Shown here: positions 27,033-34,843 of the stretch, one piece after another | Layout: the number at the start of each line of letters is the position of its first letter | How positions within the stretch are numbered: position 1 is the first letter of the stretch | Assembly: GCA_934718065.1 (NCBI GenBank) | Contig: CAKUZR010000013.1 | Location: 15,326-79,325 of the forward strand | Direction of reading: 5' to 3' | DNA length: 64,000 nt | Source of the DNA: an uncultured Treponema sp. | Lineage (GTDB): Bacteria > Spirochaetota > Spirochaetia > Treponematales > Treponemataceae | Notes under the pieces: generated by a model | Seen by the model: the letters and a program-made list of their open reading frames with translations, nothing else | What the model was told of the DNA's origin: nothing | Databases searched by the model: none | Translations under genes and position numbers: made by a program

Positions 27033-27812
27033 TTAGAAAGCTGCTACAACTTCGCCGTTCGGATAGCGGTTGTTGATGTAGTCTTTTACTTTCTGGCTCT
27101 GAAGTGCTTTTGCCAAAGCCTTGATTTCCGGCTTGTCTTCGCTGCCCTGTTTTACAACAAGATAGTTTACATAAGGAGAAGAAGAGCCTTCAACAAAAAG
27201 TCCGTCTTTTTTAGCTGAAAGTCCAGCTGGAAGCGCATAGTTTCCGTTGATAACCGCGCCGTCAACATCATTCAGAACACGTGGAAGAGATGGGCCTTCA
27301 ATTTCGCGGAATTTAATCTTCAACGGATTGTTTTTTACATCAACTGGAGTTGCTTCAATTCCTGCGCCGTCTTTCAAAGTGATAAGTCCAGCTTCCTGAA
27401 GAAGAAGAAGCGCTCTAGCCTCGTTTGTCGGGTCATTCGGGATTGCGATTACAGCCTTTTTCTTAAAATCTTTGATTGAGCTTACTTTTTTTGAATACAA
27501 AGCGAACGGCTCAACATGAATTCCTGCAACTGCAACAAGGTGAGTTCCCTTTTCCTTGTTGAAAGACTGCATATATGGCAAGTGCTGGTCAAAATTTGCG
27601 TCGATGTCACCAGCTTCAAGAGTTTCGTTCAATGTCGGGTAATCTGTCATTTCAATTACCTGAAGATTGATTCCTTCGGCTTTCAAGTCATCTTTGATAA
27701 GATTCAAAATGTCAGCGTGCGGCTCTGGTGTCGCGCCTACTTTCAATGTTTTCTGGGCATTTACAGAAGCAATAGCCAATGCAGCCGCAGCAAAAGCGAT
27801 AATCTTTTTCAT
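27033..27812 (-). CDS. metQ: Methionine ABC transporter, substrate-binding protein
   Basis: A 259-residue NlpA-family protein: KVGATPEPHADILNLI, ANFDQHLPYMQSFNKEKG, and the C-terminal NNRYPNGEVVAAF. Most MetQ proteins are lipoproteins; this one has a signal peptide ending VNAQKT with no cysteine nearby, so it should be cleaved by signal peptidase I and be free in the periplasm. It has its own strong promoter in addition to following metNI. Confidence 0.92.
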   Translation of the reverse strand: MKKIIAFAAAALAIASVNAQKTLKVGATPEPHADILNLIKDDLKAEGINLQVIEMTDYPTLNETLEAGDIDANFDQHLPYMQSFNKEKGTHLVAVAGIHVEPFALYSKKVSSIKDFKKKAVIAIPNDPTNEARALLLLQEAGLITLKDGAGIEATPVDVKNNPLKIKFREIEGPSLPRVLNDVDGAVINGNYALPAGLSAKKDGLFVEGSSSPYVNYLVVKQGSEDKPEIKALAKALQSQKVKDYINNRYPNGEVVAAF

Positions 27813-27874
27813 ATATTATCCTCCAAAATTTCTTTTGTAAAATCACTAATTTCCTAGCGATTTAGTATGATTAA

Positions 27875-27903
27875 TTTATACCTTGATGTTTAAAAAGTGT
27901 CAA
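27875..27903 (-). promoter_or_regulatory. Independent promoter of metQ
   Basis: TTGACA 27,903-27,898, 17-bp spacer, TATAAA 27,880-27,875; start near 27,868. The leader holds a 9-bp hairpin (AAATCGCTA with TAGTGATTT, one G-U) with no U-tract. It would let the binding protein be made in excess of MetNI. Confidence 0.7.
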
Positions 27904-27929
27904 CGGTTTTTAGCGTTTTTTTTCAAAAA

Positions 27930-28583
27930 TTATCTCTTGCTCATCATGTGGTTTGTGATTTTTGTTCCAATAAACTGAATCAAAGCGACAAGAATAATAA
28001 TTACGATTACAGACGCAACCATGATTCCTGTGCGGAAACGCTGGTAGCCGTAGCGGATTGCCAGATCGCCAAGCCCTCCGCCGCCAAGAGTTCCAGCCAT
28101 TGCGGAATATCCAATCAGCGTGATTATTGTGAGTGTAACTCCCGAAATAACTGAAGGCATTGCCTCCGGAACCAGGACTTTGTAAATAATCTGCCAGTTT
28201 GTTGAGCCCATTGCCCTTGCCGCCTGAACCATTCCGCTGTCAACTTCGTTCAGGGAAGTTTCTGTGATTCTGGCAACAAATGGAGTTGCCGCGATTGCAA
28301 GCGGAACAATTGTAGGCGCAGTTCCAATCGCGCTTCCAAGCACAAAACGCGTAAAAGGAAGAAGAACAATCATCAGGATTACAAAAGGGAACGAACGCAA
28401 AACATCAATTATTCGGCTCAGCACAATATTGAAAACCGGCCGAGGCGTAATTCCGAATTTATTTGTTATGTTCAGAAGAATTCCAAGCGGAAAACCCAGA
28501 ACCAGCGCAAAAAAGGCGGAAAAAAATGTCATTATCAAAGTTTCAAGGGTTGACTGCCCTACTAAAGTCAAAATCTGGCTCAT
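27930..28583 (-). CDS. metI: Methionine ABC transporter, permease
   Basis: A 217-residue MetI permease with five membrane helices. The EAA loop VQAARAMGSTNWQIIYKVLVPEAMP is clear, and PLGILLNITNKFGITPRP and GGGGLGDLAIRYGYQRF are typical. It overlaps metN by 4 bases. Confidence 0.92.
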   Translation of the reverse strand: MSQILTLVGQSTLETLIMTFFSAFFALVLGFPLGILLNITNKFGITPRPVFNIVLSRIIDVLRSFPFVILMIVLLPFTRFVLGSAIGTAPTIVPLAIAATPFVARITETSLNEVDSGMVQAARAMGSTNWQIIYKVLVPEAMPSVISGVTLTIITLIGYSAMAGTLGGGGLGDLAIRYGYQRFRTGIMVASVIVIIILVALIQFIGTKITNHMMSKR

Positions 28584-29626
28584 AGTTTTTCTCCTTCAAA
28601 AGATTCTTCCTGAACCGAAACGTTGTTTTCATTAAGAAAAGCAATCGCCTTCTCAATTTCCGGTTTTTCACCGATTATATCAACAATCATAGTTCCAACC
28701 TGGCTTTCAGGAAGTTTTTCGATTCCTGCGGCAAGAATATTGAAATCTACGTTGAATTTTTTCGTTGTTTTGCTCAAAATCGGCTCGCCGGAAGATTCTC
28801 CGGCAAATCTGAGCGAATATTTTCCGCCCTTCGACCATTTCACCAGGCTTGACGAAGTGTTTTTCACCGCTTCATCGTTTGTGTGGGAAATATTTCTTAA
28901 GAAATCTTTTGTTGTTTCAGTCTGCGGATTTGCAAACAAGTCTGAAACAGTTCCCTGCTCCACAACCGCTCCGTTTTCAATTACGGCAACCTGGTCGCAC
29001 GCGTCACGGACAACTTCCATCTGGTGTGTAATCATCACAACCGTAAGGTTCATCTTTTTCTGAATGTCGCGGATAAGCTCAAGAATTGAACGCGTTGTCT
29101 GAGGATCGAGCGCGCTGGTCGCTTCATCACAGAAAAGAATATCTGGATTTGTTGCAAGCGCGCGTGCAATTGCGATGCGCTGTTTCTGTCCGCCGGAAAG
29201 AGTGCTGATTGGCGCATTTTCGCGGTCGTCAAGTCCAACAAGGCTCAGCATTTCTTTTACCCGCGCGGCAATTTCTTTTTTTGGAGTTCCGCAAATTTCA
29301 AGCGGATACGCAATATTTTTTCCGGCTGTTCTTGAAGTAAAAAGATTGAAATTCTGGAAAATCATCCCGATTTTTCTTCGCTGGGCAATAAGCTGCGCTT
29401 TTGGAAGATTGTCAACACGCTTCTCGCCGTAATAAACCGCGCCGGAATCTGGAGTTTCAAGCAGGCTGACAAGGCGGACAAGCGAGCTTTTTCCGGCTCC
29501 GCTTTTTCCGATTATTCCAAAAATTTTGTTTTCCGGAATGTCAAGTGAAACATTGCTGACAGCCTTTATTTTTGAGCCGTCTTTTGAACGATATGTTTTG
29601 TTTAGATTTTCAAGTTTAATTTTCAT
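28580..29626 (-). CDS. metN: Methionine ABC transporter, ATPase
   Basis: A 348-residue ATPase with Walker A GKSGAGKSS (about 39-47), LSGGQKQRIAIARAL, Walker B ILFCDEATSALDP and a C-terminal NIL domain (about 270-348), which in the family binds methionine and inhibits transport. It is first in metNIQ and lies behind a structured leader with a terminator. Confidence 0.93.
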   Translation of the reverse strand: MKIKLENLNKTYRSKDGSKIKAVSNVSLDIPENKIFGIIGKSGAGKSSLVRLVSLLETPDSGAVYYGEKRVDNLPKAQLIAQRRKIGMIFQNFNLFTSRTAGKNIAYPLEICGTPKKEIAARVKEMLSLVGLDDRENAPISTLSGGQKQRIAIARALATNPDILFCDEATSALDPQTTRSILELIRDIQKKMNLTVVMITHQMEVVRDACDQVAVIENGAVVEQGTVSDLFANPQTETTKDFLRNISHTNDEAVKNTSSSLVKWSKGGKYSLRFAGESSGEPILSKTTKKFNVDFNILAAGIEKLPESQVGTMIVDIIGEKPEIEKAIAFLNENNVSVQEESFEGEKL

Positions 29627-29673
29627 TTTGATTAATCTTTTGCTTTACGGGTTTTGAAATCCGCTCCTGAAAT

Positions 29674-29770
29674 AAAAAAACGGCTTTTCGAAGCAACAAA
29701 GTTGTCCAAAAAGCCGTCCGTATGGTTTCCCATACTAAATCGGAGAGAGTTTATCAGCTTTTTACAAGCT
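29674..29770 (-). promoter_or_regulatory. Structured leader with terminator upstream of metN (riboswitch-like)
   Basis: Read on the minus strand from about 29,770. A hairpin GTATGG-GAAA-CCATAC (29,735-29,720) with a GNRA loop is enclosed by TCCG/CGGA (29,744-29,741 with 29,720-29,717), with an unpaired GATTTA-like side. Then comes a terminator: ACGGCTTTT (29,717-29,709) pairs with AAAAGCCGT (29,688-29,680), a nested ACAAC/GTTGC stem lies inside, and seven T follow. The outer helix and terminator stem share bases around 29,717, so the two folds could compete. It does not match SAM-I, SAM-II, SAM-III or T-box cores that I know. Confidence 0.55.
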
Positions 29771-29776
29771 AATAAT

Positions 29777-29805
29777 ATATTAGCTCCTTTCGTACAGGAT
29801 GTCAA
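29777..29805 (-). promoter_or_regulatory. Sigma-70 promoter of metNIQ
   Basis: TTGACA 29,805-29,800, 17-bp spacer, TAATAT 29,782-29,777; predicted start near 29,770. Confidence 0.75.
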
Positions 29806-29825
29806 GGAAAAAAAGTAAAATTTCC

Positions 29826-30035
29826 TTAATAAGAAGAACTGCGAGCCGCTTTTTTTCTTTTTATCAGAAGTTTTCTTTCCAATGAAGTTTTTTTCTGGTG
29901 AAGTTCAGCAGAAGGTTTAGTAAAATATCTGCGATCTTTGAATTCTTTTACGATGCCTTCGTTTTCTGTCATACGTTTAAAACGTTTTAGAGCTTTTTCA
30001 AGATTCTCTGATTCGCCAACTATGATAGTCGCCAT
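29826..30035 (-). CDS. rpsU: Small ribosomal subunit protein S21
   Basis: A 69-residue bS21: MATIIVGESENLEKALKRFKRM at the start, IVKEFKDRRYFTKPSAELHQKK, and a Lys/Arg-rich tail KRKKAARSSSY. It helps the 30S subunit choose initiation sites. AAAGGAGGTGA before ATG 30,035 is a near-perfect ribosome-binding site, in contrast to the leaderless genes nearby. Confidence 0.95.
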   Translation of the reverse strand: MATIIVGESENLEKALKRFKRMTENEGIVKEFKDRRYFTKPSAELHQKKTSLERKLLIKRKKAARSSSY

Positions 30036-30079
30036 TCGAATTCACCTCCTTTCTTCAGCCAGCCGCTAAAAGTATTTAT

Positions 30080-30108
30080 AGAATATAGAATTTCTTGCGG
30101 TTAATCAA
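30080..30108 (-). promoter_or_regulatory. Promoter of rpsU
   Basis: TTGATT 30,108-30,103, 17-bp spacer, TATTCT 30,085-30,080. Confidence 0.5.
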
Positions 30109-30133
30109 TATGTACAAACCCAATGCTTTTGGT

Positions 30134-30139
30134 TATAAT
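30134..30139 (+). promoter_or_regulatory. -10 box with ATG at +1
   Basis: TATAAT at 30,134-30,139 with exactly six bases to ATG 30,146. The -35 region is poor (TGTACA at 17-bp spacing). Confidence 0.45.
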
Positions 30140-30145
30140 AAAAAT

Positions 30146-30586
30146 ATGTCTTTAAAAACGGAAGAAATAAAAAAATCTTTGGCGGAACTGAAAATCCTGC
30201 AGGAAAAACTTGAAAAATTCGCGCGGGACAATCCTTCAAAGGAAATCGACGACATTCAGTTTGGAATAAAAACAAATGTCAGAAATCTGGAAACCTGGAT
30301 TGATATGCTTTACCGGTACAACGGAAAATCAAAAAGCAACAGAAAAATCAGGGCGAGCCGCGAAAACGGAAAAAAAGGCGGAAGGCCTCCGAAAAATATT
30401 TCACTCGCAAGAAAAAGAATTTTCGAGCTTGAAAACACAATTCTTCCGGAACTTCAAGGCGACATTGAAAACTGCATTGGCGAGGAAAATGCTGAAAAAA
30501 TCGCCGCGGAAAAAACGGCCTGCGAAATTGAGCTGGCGGAACTCAAGTCAAAACTGGAAGAATACCAGAAAAAACAGGAAAATTAG
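30146..30586 (+). CDS. Coiled-coil protein of unknown function
   Basis: About 146 residues, not recognised. Residues 1-40 and 100-146 are strongly helical and heptad-like (EEIKKSLAELKILQEKLEKF; ARKRIFELENTILPELQGDIEN). The middle carries a basic motif SKSNRKIRASRENGKKGGRPPKN whose GGRPPK part resembles an AT-hook or a recombinase-type basic patch, so nucleic-acid binding is possible. It lacks a signal peptide. ATG 30,146 lies 6 bases after TATAAT. It ends 4 bases into the convergent gene. Confidence 0.6.
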   Translation: MSLKTEEIKKSLAELKILQEKLEKFARDNPSKEIDDIQFGIKTNVRNLETWIDMLYRYNGKSKSNRKIRASRENGKKGGRPPKNISLARKRIFELENTILPELQGDIENCIGEENAEKIAAEKTACEIELAELKSKLEEYQKKQEN

Positions 30587-30960
30587 TTTTTTTCTTCATC
30601 AAGCCAGACTTTCAGAATGTTTGCGACTTTGTCCGGATCTGTTTTTACAGTCTGCCACATATTTTTATTCTTGTCGCGTTCTTCGGCTGGAACGACCGGC
30701 TTTTTTGAAAGAATATTTTTTCGTGCGCCGTACAAAAGGGCTTCATTAAGAACAGCCTGCTCTCTTTTTACGTGTTCCAGATTGTTCGCGTCATAATGAC
30801 CAAGGCTTTGCATTGCCCTTGAAAGCTTGTTTTTTTCCAAATCGGAAAGCTCTAGCGCCTGCAAAACTTTTTCACTTGCAGAACCAAGTTCCGCAAGCAG
30901 GACAGCCGCTTTTTCAAATCCTGAATAACGTTTTTCCGGTGATTTTACAAAACCTTGCAT
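30583..30960 (-). CDS. Small helical protein, FliG N-terminal-like
   Basis: A 125-residue helical protein without signal peptide. SGFEKAAVLLAELGSASEKVLQAL followed by LEKNKLSRAMQSLG resembles the first helices of the FliG family (KAAILLxxLGxExAxxVLxxL), but the usual rest of FliG is absent. A link to the flagellar motor is only a suggestion. It follows the nuclease gene after 14 bases and is probably the last gene of that operon. Confidence 0.5.
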   Translation of the reverse strand: MQGFVKSPEKRYSGFEKAAVLLAELGSASEKVLQALELSDLEKNKLSRAMQSLGHYDANNLEHVKREQAVLNEALLYGARKNILSKKPVVPAEERDKNKNMWQTVKTDPDKVANILKVWLDEEKN

Positions 30961-30974
30961 TGAGCCTTCCTTGC

Positions 30975-31979
30975 CTATTTCCAGCTTTCAATCTGAAAAT
31001 CAGCTTCAATTTGAGTTTCAAGGGAATCTTCCAGCTGCGGAAAGAAATCTATGTTTGTAATTTTTTCCACATCGTCAATTGAAACAGCGTAGCTCCAGAA
31101 ATCTTCATCGCATTTCTGGTTTGGAATTATAAATCCAATCGCCATTGCGGATTCAGAATCTTCCGGAGTTGCTAAATCTTCCTCGTCTTTGTAGACTGGC
31201 GCAAGAATCACTTTGTAGTAAAATTCCGGAACTGAAACCTGATTTTTCCCGATTGAAGGAAATTCTTCCGCGCTTTTGTTAAGAACCGGCCCTGAAACAA
31301 CGTAAATTTTTCCGAATTTCTGCGCCCACAGACGGACTTGTGTTTCAAGGTTCACCCAGATTCCTCTGTTGAACTGCGGAGCTTGCGGACTCATATTGCT
31401 CATGAAGAAAGTTTCGCTCATTGCGTCCGCGTCAAAAGACATATCGGCTGCCGGAACAAGATGGCCGCGGTCATAGCCGGAGCTTTTGTAGTCAGCAAGA
31501 GTCGCCGAACCTGTGGAAATTTTGTCATCCGGGCGGAAATCATTTGAGCGCGCCGCATTTTTTTCCAGCATTGAAGATTTTATACATTCAGCGGACCATT
31601 CAGCCTGCTCATAAGACTCGCGGTAGCACAAAGAATAATATTTGAACTGGCGAAGCTCGTGGTCGGCGGAATGATTTTTCAAGCCACATTCCGGAACCTG
31701 AAGATTTTCTGTAAGAAGAACGAGTGTTTGCCCGGAAGTTTGCGTTTTCGGCTCGGCTTCGGTAGCAGGGTTTTCCTGGGCGGAATTTTCCAAATTTTCA
31801 GTTTTTGCAACGCTTTCAATATTTTGCCGCGCTGAATTCTGCGGCTGGCTTCCCTGGGGAATCAGCTCCAAGCCCTGATACTTTGCAAAAATCAGCAGAA
31901 CCGCCAGAACAAGCAGAATCAACAGAAAGAAACCGAACGGAAATGATTTTTTGCTTTTTTTAGACTTTTTTCTTACCAT
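30975..31979 (-). CDS. Membrane-anchored DNA/RNA non-specific endonuclease
   Basis: A 334-residue protein with a Lys-rich N terminus, one membrane helix (about 13-31), a low-complexity linker (about 40-85), and a NucA/Serratia-type nuclease domain. YDRGHLVPAADMSFD carries the catalytic His in the DRGH motif, and FNRGIWVNLETQVR contains the Asn that holds the metal water. It should act outside the cytoplasm, degrading nucleic acid for nutrition or defence. ATG overlaps the preceding gene's stop by 7 bases. Confidence 0.85.
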   Translation of the reverse strand: MVRKKSKKSKKSFPFGFFLLILLVLAVLLIFAKYQGLELIPQGSQPQNSARQNIESVAKTENLENSAQENPATEAEPKTQTSGQTLVLLTENLQVPECGLKNHSADHELRQFKYYSLCYRESYEQAEWSAECIKSSMLEKNAARSNDFRPDDKISTGSATLADYKSSGYDRGHLVPAADMSFDADAMSETFFMSNMSPQAPQFNRGIWVNLETQVRLWAQKFGKIYVVSGPVLNKSAEEFPSIGKNQVSVPEFYYKVILAPVYKDEEDLATPEDSESAMAIGFIIPNQKCDEDFWSYAVSIDDVEKITNIDFFPQLEDSLETQIEADFQIESWK

Positions 31980-32287
31980 TTTGAAACAATTCCTTCAAGT
32001 TCATCAAGCATTCCGGCGATTTTTTTGCAGCCGAGTTCTGAACCGTCGTAGCGTTCCGCTTCTTTTCCAAGTTTCATAAAGAAATCCTGCATGGGGAGAA
32101 GTTTTTCCATCGGGACTTTTTTTATGTCATATTCAAGCAGAATGCTTCCGGTAAGCGGATTATGCTCGATTTTTTTTACGGCATCAGATTTTGAAAGAAT
32201 CTTCCGCGCTTTTTCACAAAGCTCTTCATTCTTGAAAATCGCGGCGCGCAATCTTATGCGTCCTGGAAAAAAACTAGTCACAAGCAT
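31973..32287 (-). CDS. HMA2-like small metal-handling domain protein
   Basis: A 104-residue protein with FFPGRIRLRA near the N terminus and the beta-strand pair HNPLTGSILLEYD, the same PGR(I/V)R fold pattern as in the N terminus of the neighbouring ATPase (ALPGRVRVHY). It has no CxxC, so it is a heavy-metal-associated domain relative without the copper site. It probably assists or regulates the ATPase encoded 18 bases upstream. Confidence 0.65.
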   Translation of the reverse strand: MLVTSFFPGRIRLRAAIFKNEELCEKARKILSKSDAVKKIEHNPLTGSILLEYDIKKVPMEKLLPMQDFFMKLGKEAERYDGSELGCKKIAGMLDELEGIVSKW

Positions 32288-32305
32288 TTTTTTACTCCAA
32301 CTGAA

Positions 32306-34402
32306 TTAATTGTCAAGAACAGATTGCATTGCCCTTACCGACATTGCTACTGTTGTTGAATTATGAAGAATCGCCGCAAGCTGTGGAGAAATAAGTCCCG
32401 CAATTCCTAAAACAAGAAGAAGGGAATTTATTTCTATAATCTGCACGTTCTGCCTGTTGATTTTTTCAAGCAGGTTGTGTCCAATCATTCTGGTTACGGC
32501 AAGGCTTTCAAGTCCGTTTTCTGTAAGAACGATATCCGCTGTGTCGCCGGCAATAGACGAGCAGCCTTCAATTGCGATTCCAACATCTGCGGCAGAAAGA
32601 GCCGGAGCATCGTTGATTCCGTCGCCAAGCATTATTACTTTATGGCCGTTTTTTCGTTTTTCTTCGATAAGAGAAACTTTGTCTTCCGGAAGAGCCTGCG
32701 AATGCCACGAGTCAAGCCCGGCAGTTTCCGCAATTTTTTTAGCTGCGCCTTCGGTGTCGCCCGTAATCATAACACAATTTTTTATTCCAGTTTTTTTAAG
32801 CATTGAAATAACGTCTTTTGCTTCCGGCCGAATTGGATCGCCGATTGCAAGAACGCCGGCAAGTTTTCCGTCATAAGAAAGATAAAGCAGCGATTTTCCA
32901 GTTTCCATAGAATGCTGCTGGATTTCCTTGACTTCAGGCGGACAAGGAATTTTTTCATCATCAAAAATGAAATGCGCGCTTCCAACACAAACTTTTTTGT
33001 ATGCGATTGTTGAAGCGATTCCATGCGCAACCTGATATTCAACTTTTGTGTGGTTTTCTGGGTGATGAAGTCCTGATTCTTCCGCGGCTTTTACAACTGC
33101 TCTGCCAAGCGGATGCGGAAAATGCTCTTCAAGGCACGCCGCCGTCTGAAGAACAAAATCCGCGGTGAAATCGTGCATCGGGAAAATTTCTTCAAGAACT
33201 GGATTTGCGTAGGTCAAAGTTCCGGTTTTGTCGAAAACAACAGTGTCCGCCTCGGAAACAAGCTCCAGGTATTTTCCGCCTTTCACAGAAATTCCATGCT
33301 CCGCGGCTTCTTTCATTGCGGAAAGAACGGCAATCGGAGCGGAAAGTTTCATTGCGCACGAATAATCAACCATCAAAGTTGACATTGTTTTTGTAAGATT
33401 TTTTGTTATCAGCCAAGTGACAGCCGCAAGCAAAAAGTTGAAAGGAACGATTTTTTCGGCAAGAAGCTCGGATTTCCGCTGGACATCAGCTTTCAGTCCC
33501 TGCGAATTGTCAATCATATTTATGATGTTCTGAACTTTTGTCTCGCTTCCGGTTGTTCTGACTCTTACAACGATTTCGCCTTCAGTAAGAACTGTTCCGG
33601 CAAAAACTCCGCAGCCAGCCTTTTTTTCAACAGGAAGAGATTCTCCGGTGATGCTGGCCTGGTTCGCCATGCCCTCGCCGCTTTCAACAGCACCGTCGGC
33701 AGGAATCATGCTGCCTTCCCGGACAACAACAAGGTCGCCTTTTTTCAGCAGTTCCGGCGGAACAGTTTTTTCCTCGCCGTTCACAAGAAGATGAGCCGGC
33801 TCGTTGTTGACCAGAAGCTTGTGCGCAAGATTTCCATAGGAAACACGCTTTGTGATTTCCTCAATCTCTTCGCCAAGACTCAGCAGAAGGTTGATTGAGC
33901 TTGCCGTGTTCGTATTTCCTGTGAGCGCCGCAACCATAAGCGCGGTTGAATCCAAAGTCTGCGTGCTGAAAATTTTTCCAGTTTTGAGCATAACTTTGAG
34001 CGCGCTGAAAATTCTTGGAACAATATCAATATATAGAAGAAAAGTTCTGACCGGCGCTGGCAAAAACCATTTTTTCAGGTAGTAGTCGCCGAACGTTGAA
34101 ATAAAAATTCCCGAAATGCTTTGAGTTTCCGGAATTTGCGCAACATTTTCCAGAAGCTTTTTGTCATTCAGGTATTTTCCCGTCAGAGCTTTGAAAAGAT
34201 TTTCAATTTGTTTCTGCGCAATAATTTTCTGGTCATAATGAATAAGATACGAGCCGACAACCGTGTTTACATCAATATCTTTGATTCCATCCTGAACAGC
34301 AATAAGACTTTGCGCAAGAATTGCCTGCCTGGCTGAAATTTCGTGCTTATTGTAATGAACACGAACGCGGCCAGGCAGCGCATGATGAATAGTTACATTC
34401 AT
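32306..34402 (-). CDS. Heavy-metal P-type ATPase, CtpC-like
   Basis: A 698-residue P1B ATPase. An N-terminal HMA2-like domain without cysteines (PGRVRVHY, 10-17) is followed by membrane helices, TGES (252-255), an intramembrane motif SCA within DYSCAMKLSAP (346-356) in place of CPC, DKTGT with Asp391, and GDGINDAPAL. The DYSCAxKL motif is that of CtpC, linked to manganese export and metallation, so manganese is the most likely ion. It forms an operon with a DUF6110-like small membrane protein upstream and an HMA2-like protein and nuclease downstream. Confidence 0.82.
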   Translation of the reverse strand: MNVTIHHALPGRVRVHYNKHEISARQAILAQSLIAVQDGIKDIDVNTVVGSYLIHYDQKIIAQKQIENLFKALTGKYLNDKKLLENVAQIPETQSISGIFISTFGDYYLKKWFLPAPVRTFLLYIDIVPRIFSALKVMLKTGKIFSTQTLDSTALMVAALTGNTNTASSINLLLSLGEEIEEITKRVSYGNLAHKLLVNNEPAHLLVNGEEKTVPPELLKKGDLVVVREGSMIPADGAVESGEGMANQASITGESLPVEKKAGCGVFAGTVLTEGEIVVRVRTTGSETKVQNIINMIDNSQGLKADVQRKSELLAEKIVPFNFLLAAVTWLITKNLTKTMSTLMVDYSCAMKLSAPIAVLSAMKEAAEHGISVKGGKYLELVSEADTVVFDKTGTLTYANPVLEEIFPMHDFTADFVLQTAACLEEHFPHPLGRAVVKAAEESGLHHPENHTKVEYQVAHGIASTIAYKKVCVGSAHFIFDDEKIPCPPEVKEIQQHSMETGKSLLYLSYDGKLAGVLAIGDPIRPEAKDVISMLKKTGIKNCVMITGDTEGAAKKIAETAGLDSWHSQALPEDKVSLIEEKRKNGHKVIMLGDGINDAPALSAADVGIAIEGCSSIAGDTADIVLTENGLESLAVTRMIGHNLLEKINRQNVQIIEINSLLLVLGIAGLISPQLAAILHNSTTVAMSVRAMQSVLDN

Positions 34403-34408
34403 AAAAGT

Positions 34409-34645
34409 TTAAGCTTTCTCGCCTTTTTTAGCCTGCTGATTGTTGTACTTTGCTTCTGCAACAATATCCTGAGCGTCTTCTTTTACTGATTCAGCAAAAG
34501 CCGCGGCATCATCTTTAAGCTGCAAGCCTTTTCCTACAACAGCGGCGCAAGCCTTTTTGAAAGCTGGATTTTTTGTGATAGAAACCAAAGCAACTCCGGC
34601 GGCAACGCCAACACCGAAAGCAACCCATTTATTAGCAATAATCAT
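34409..34645 (-). CDS. Small membrane-anchored protein, DUF6110-like
   Basis: A 78-residue protein with one N-terminal hydrophobic helix (WVAFGVGVAAGVALVSI) and a charged helix (LKDDAAAFAESVKEDAQDIVAEAKYNNQQ). Similar small proteins are commonly encoded next to CtpC-type ATPases, as here (6-base gap), which suggests an accessory role. AGGAGG precedes ATG 34,645. Confidence 0.65.
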   Translation of the reverse strand: MIIANKWVAFGVGVAAGVALVSITKNPAFKKACAAVVGKGLQLKDDAAAFAESVKEDAQDIVAEAKYNNQQAKKGEKA

Positions 34646-34843
34646 CTTAAACCTCCTAGATTTAATAAAATGATTAAAACGAACTTTGTGAAGAATTTTT
34701 TGTTTTTAAAGTTCCATTCAATTTTAACGCAACTAAATTTAAATACAATAGATTGTTAGATTGTTCAAACCATTTTTAGGGGCAAAAGTGAAAAAAATAT
34801 TTCTCAATAAGAAAAAAAAGAAAAACGGCATTTTTCAGGAGAA

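Noticed and set aside
29674..29770. Known SAM riboswitch or T-box before metN
   Set aside because: The conserved cores of SAM-I, SAM-II, SAM-III and T-box leaders are not found by eye.
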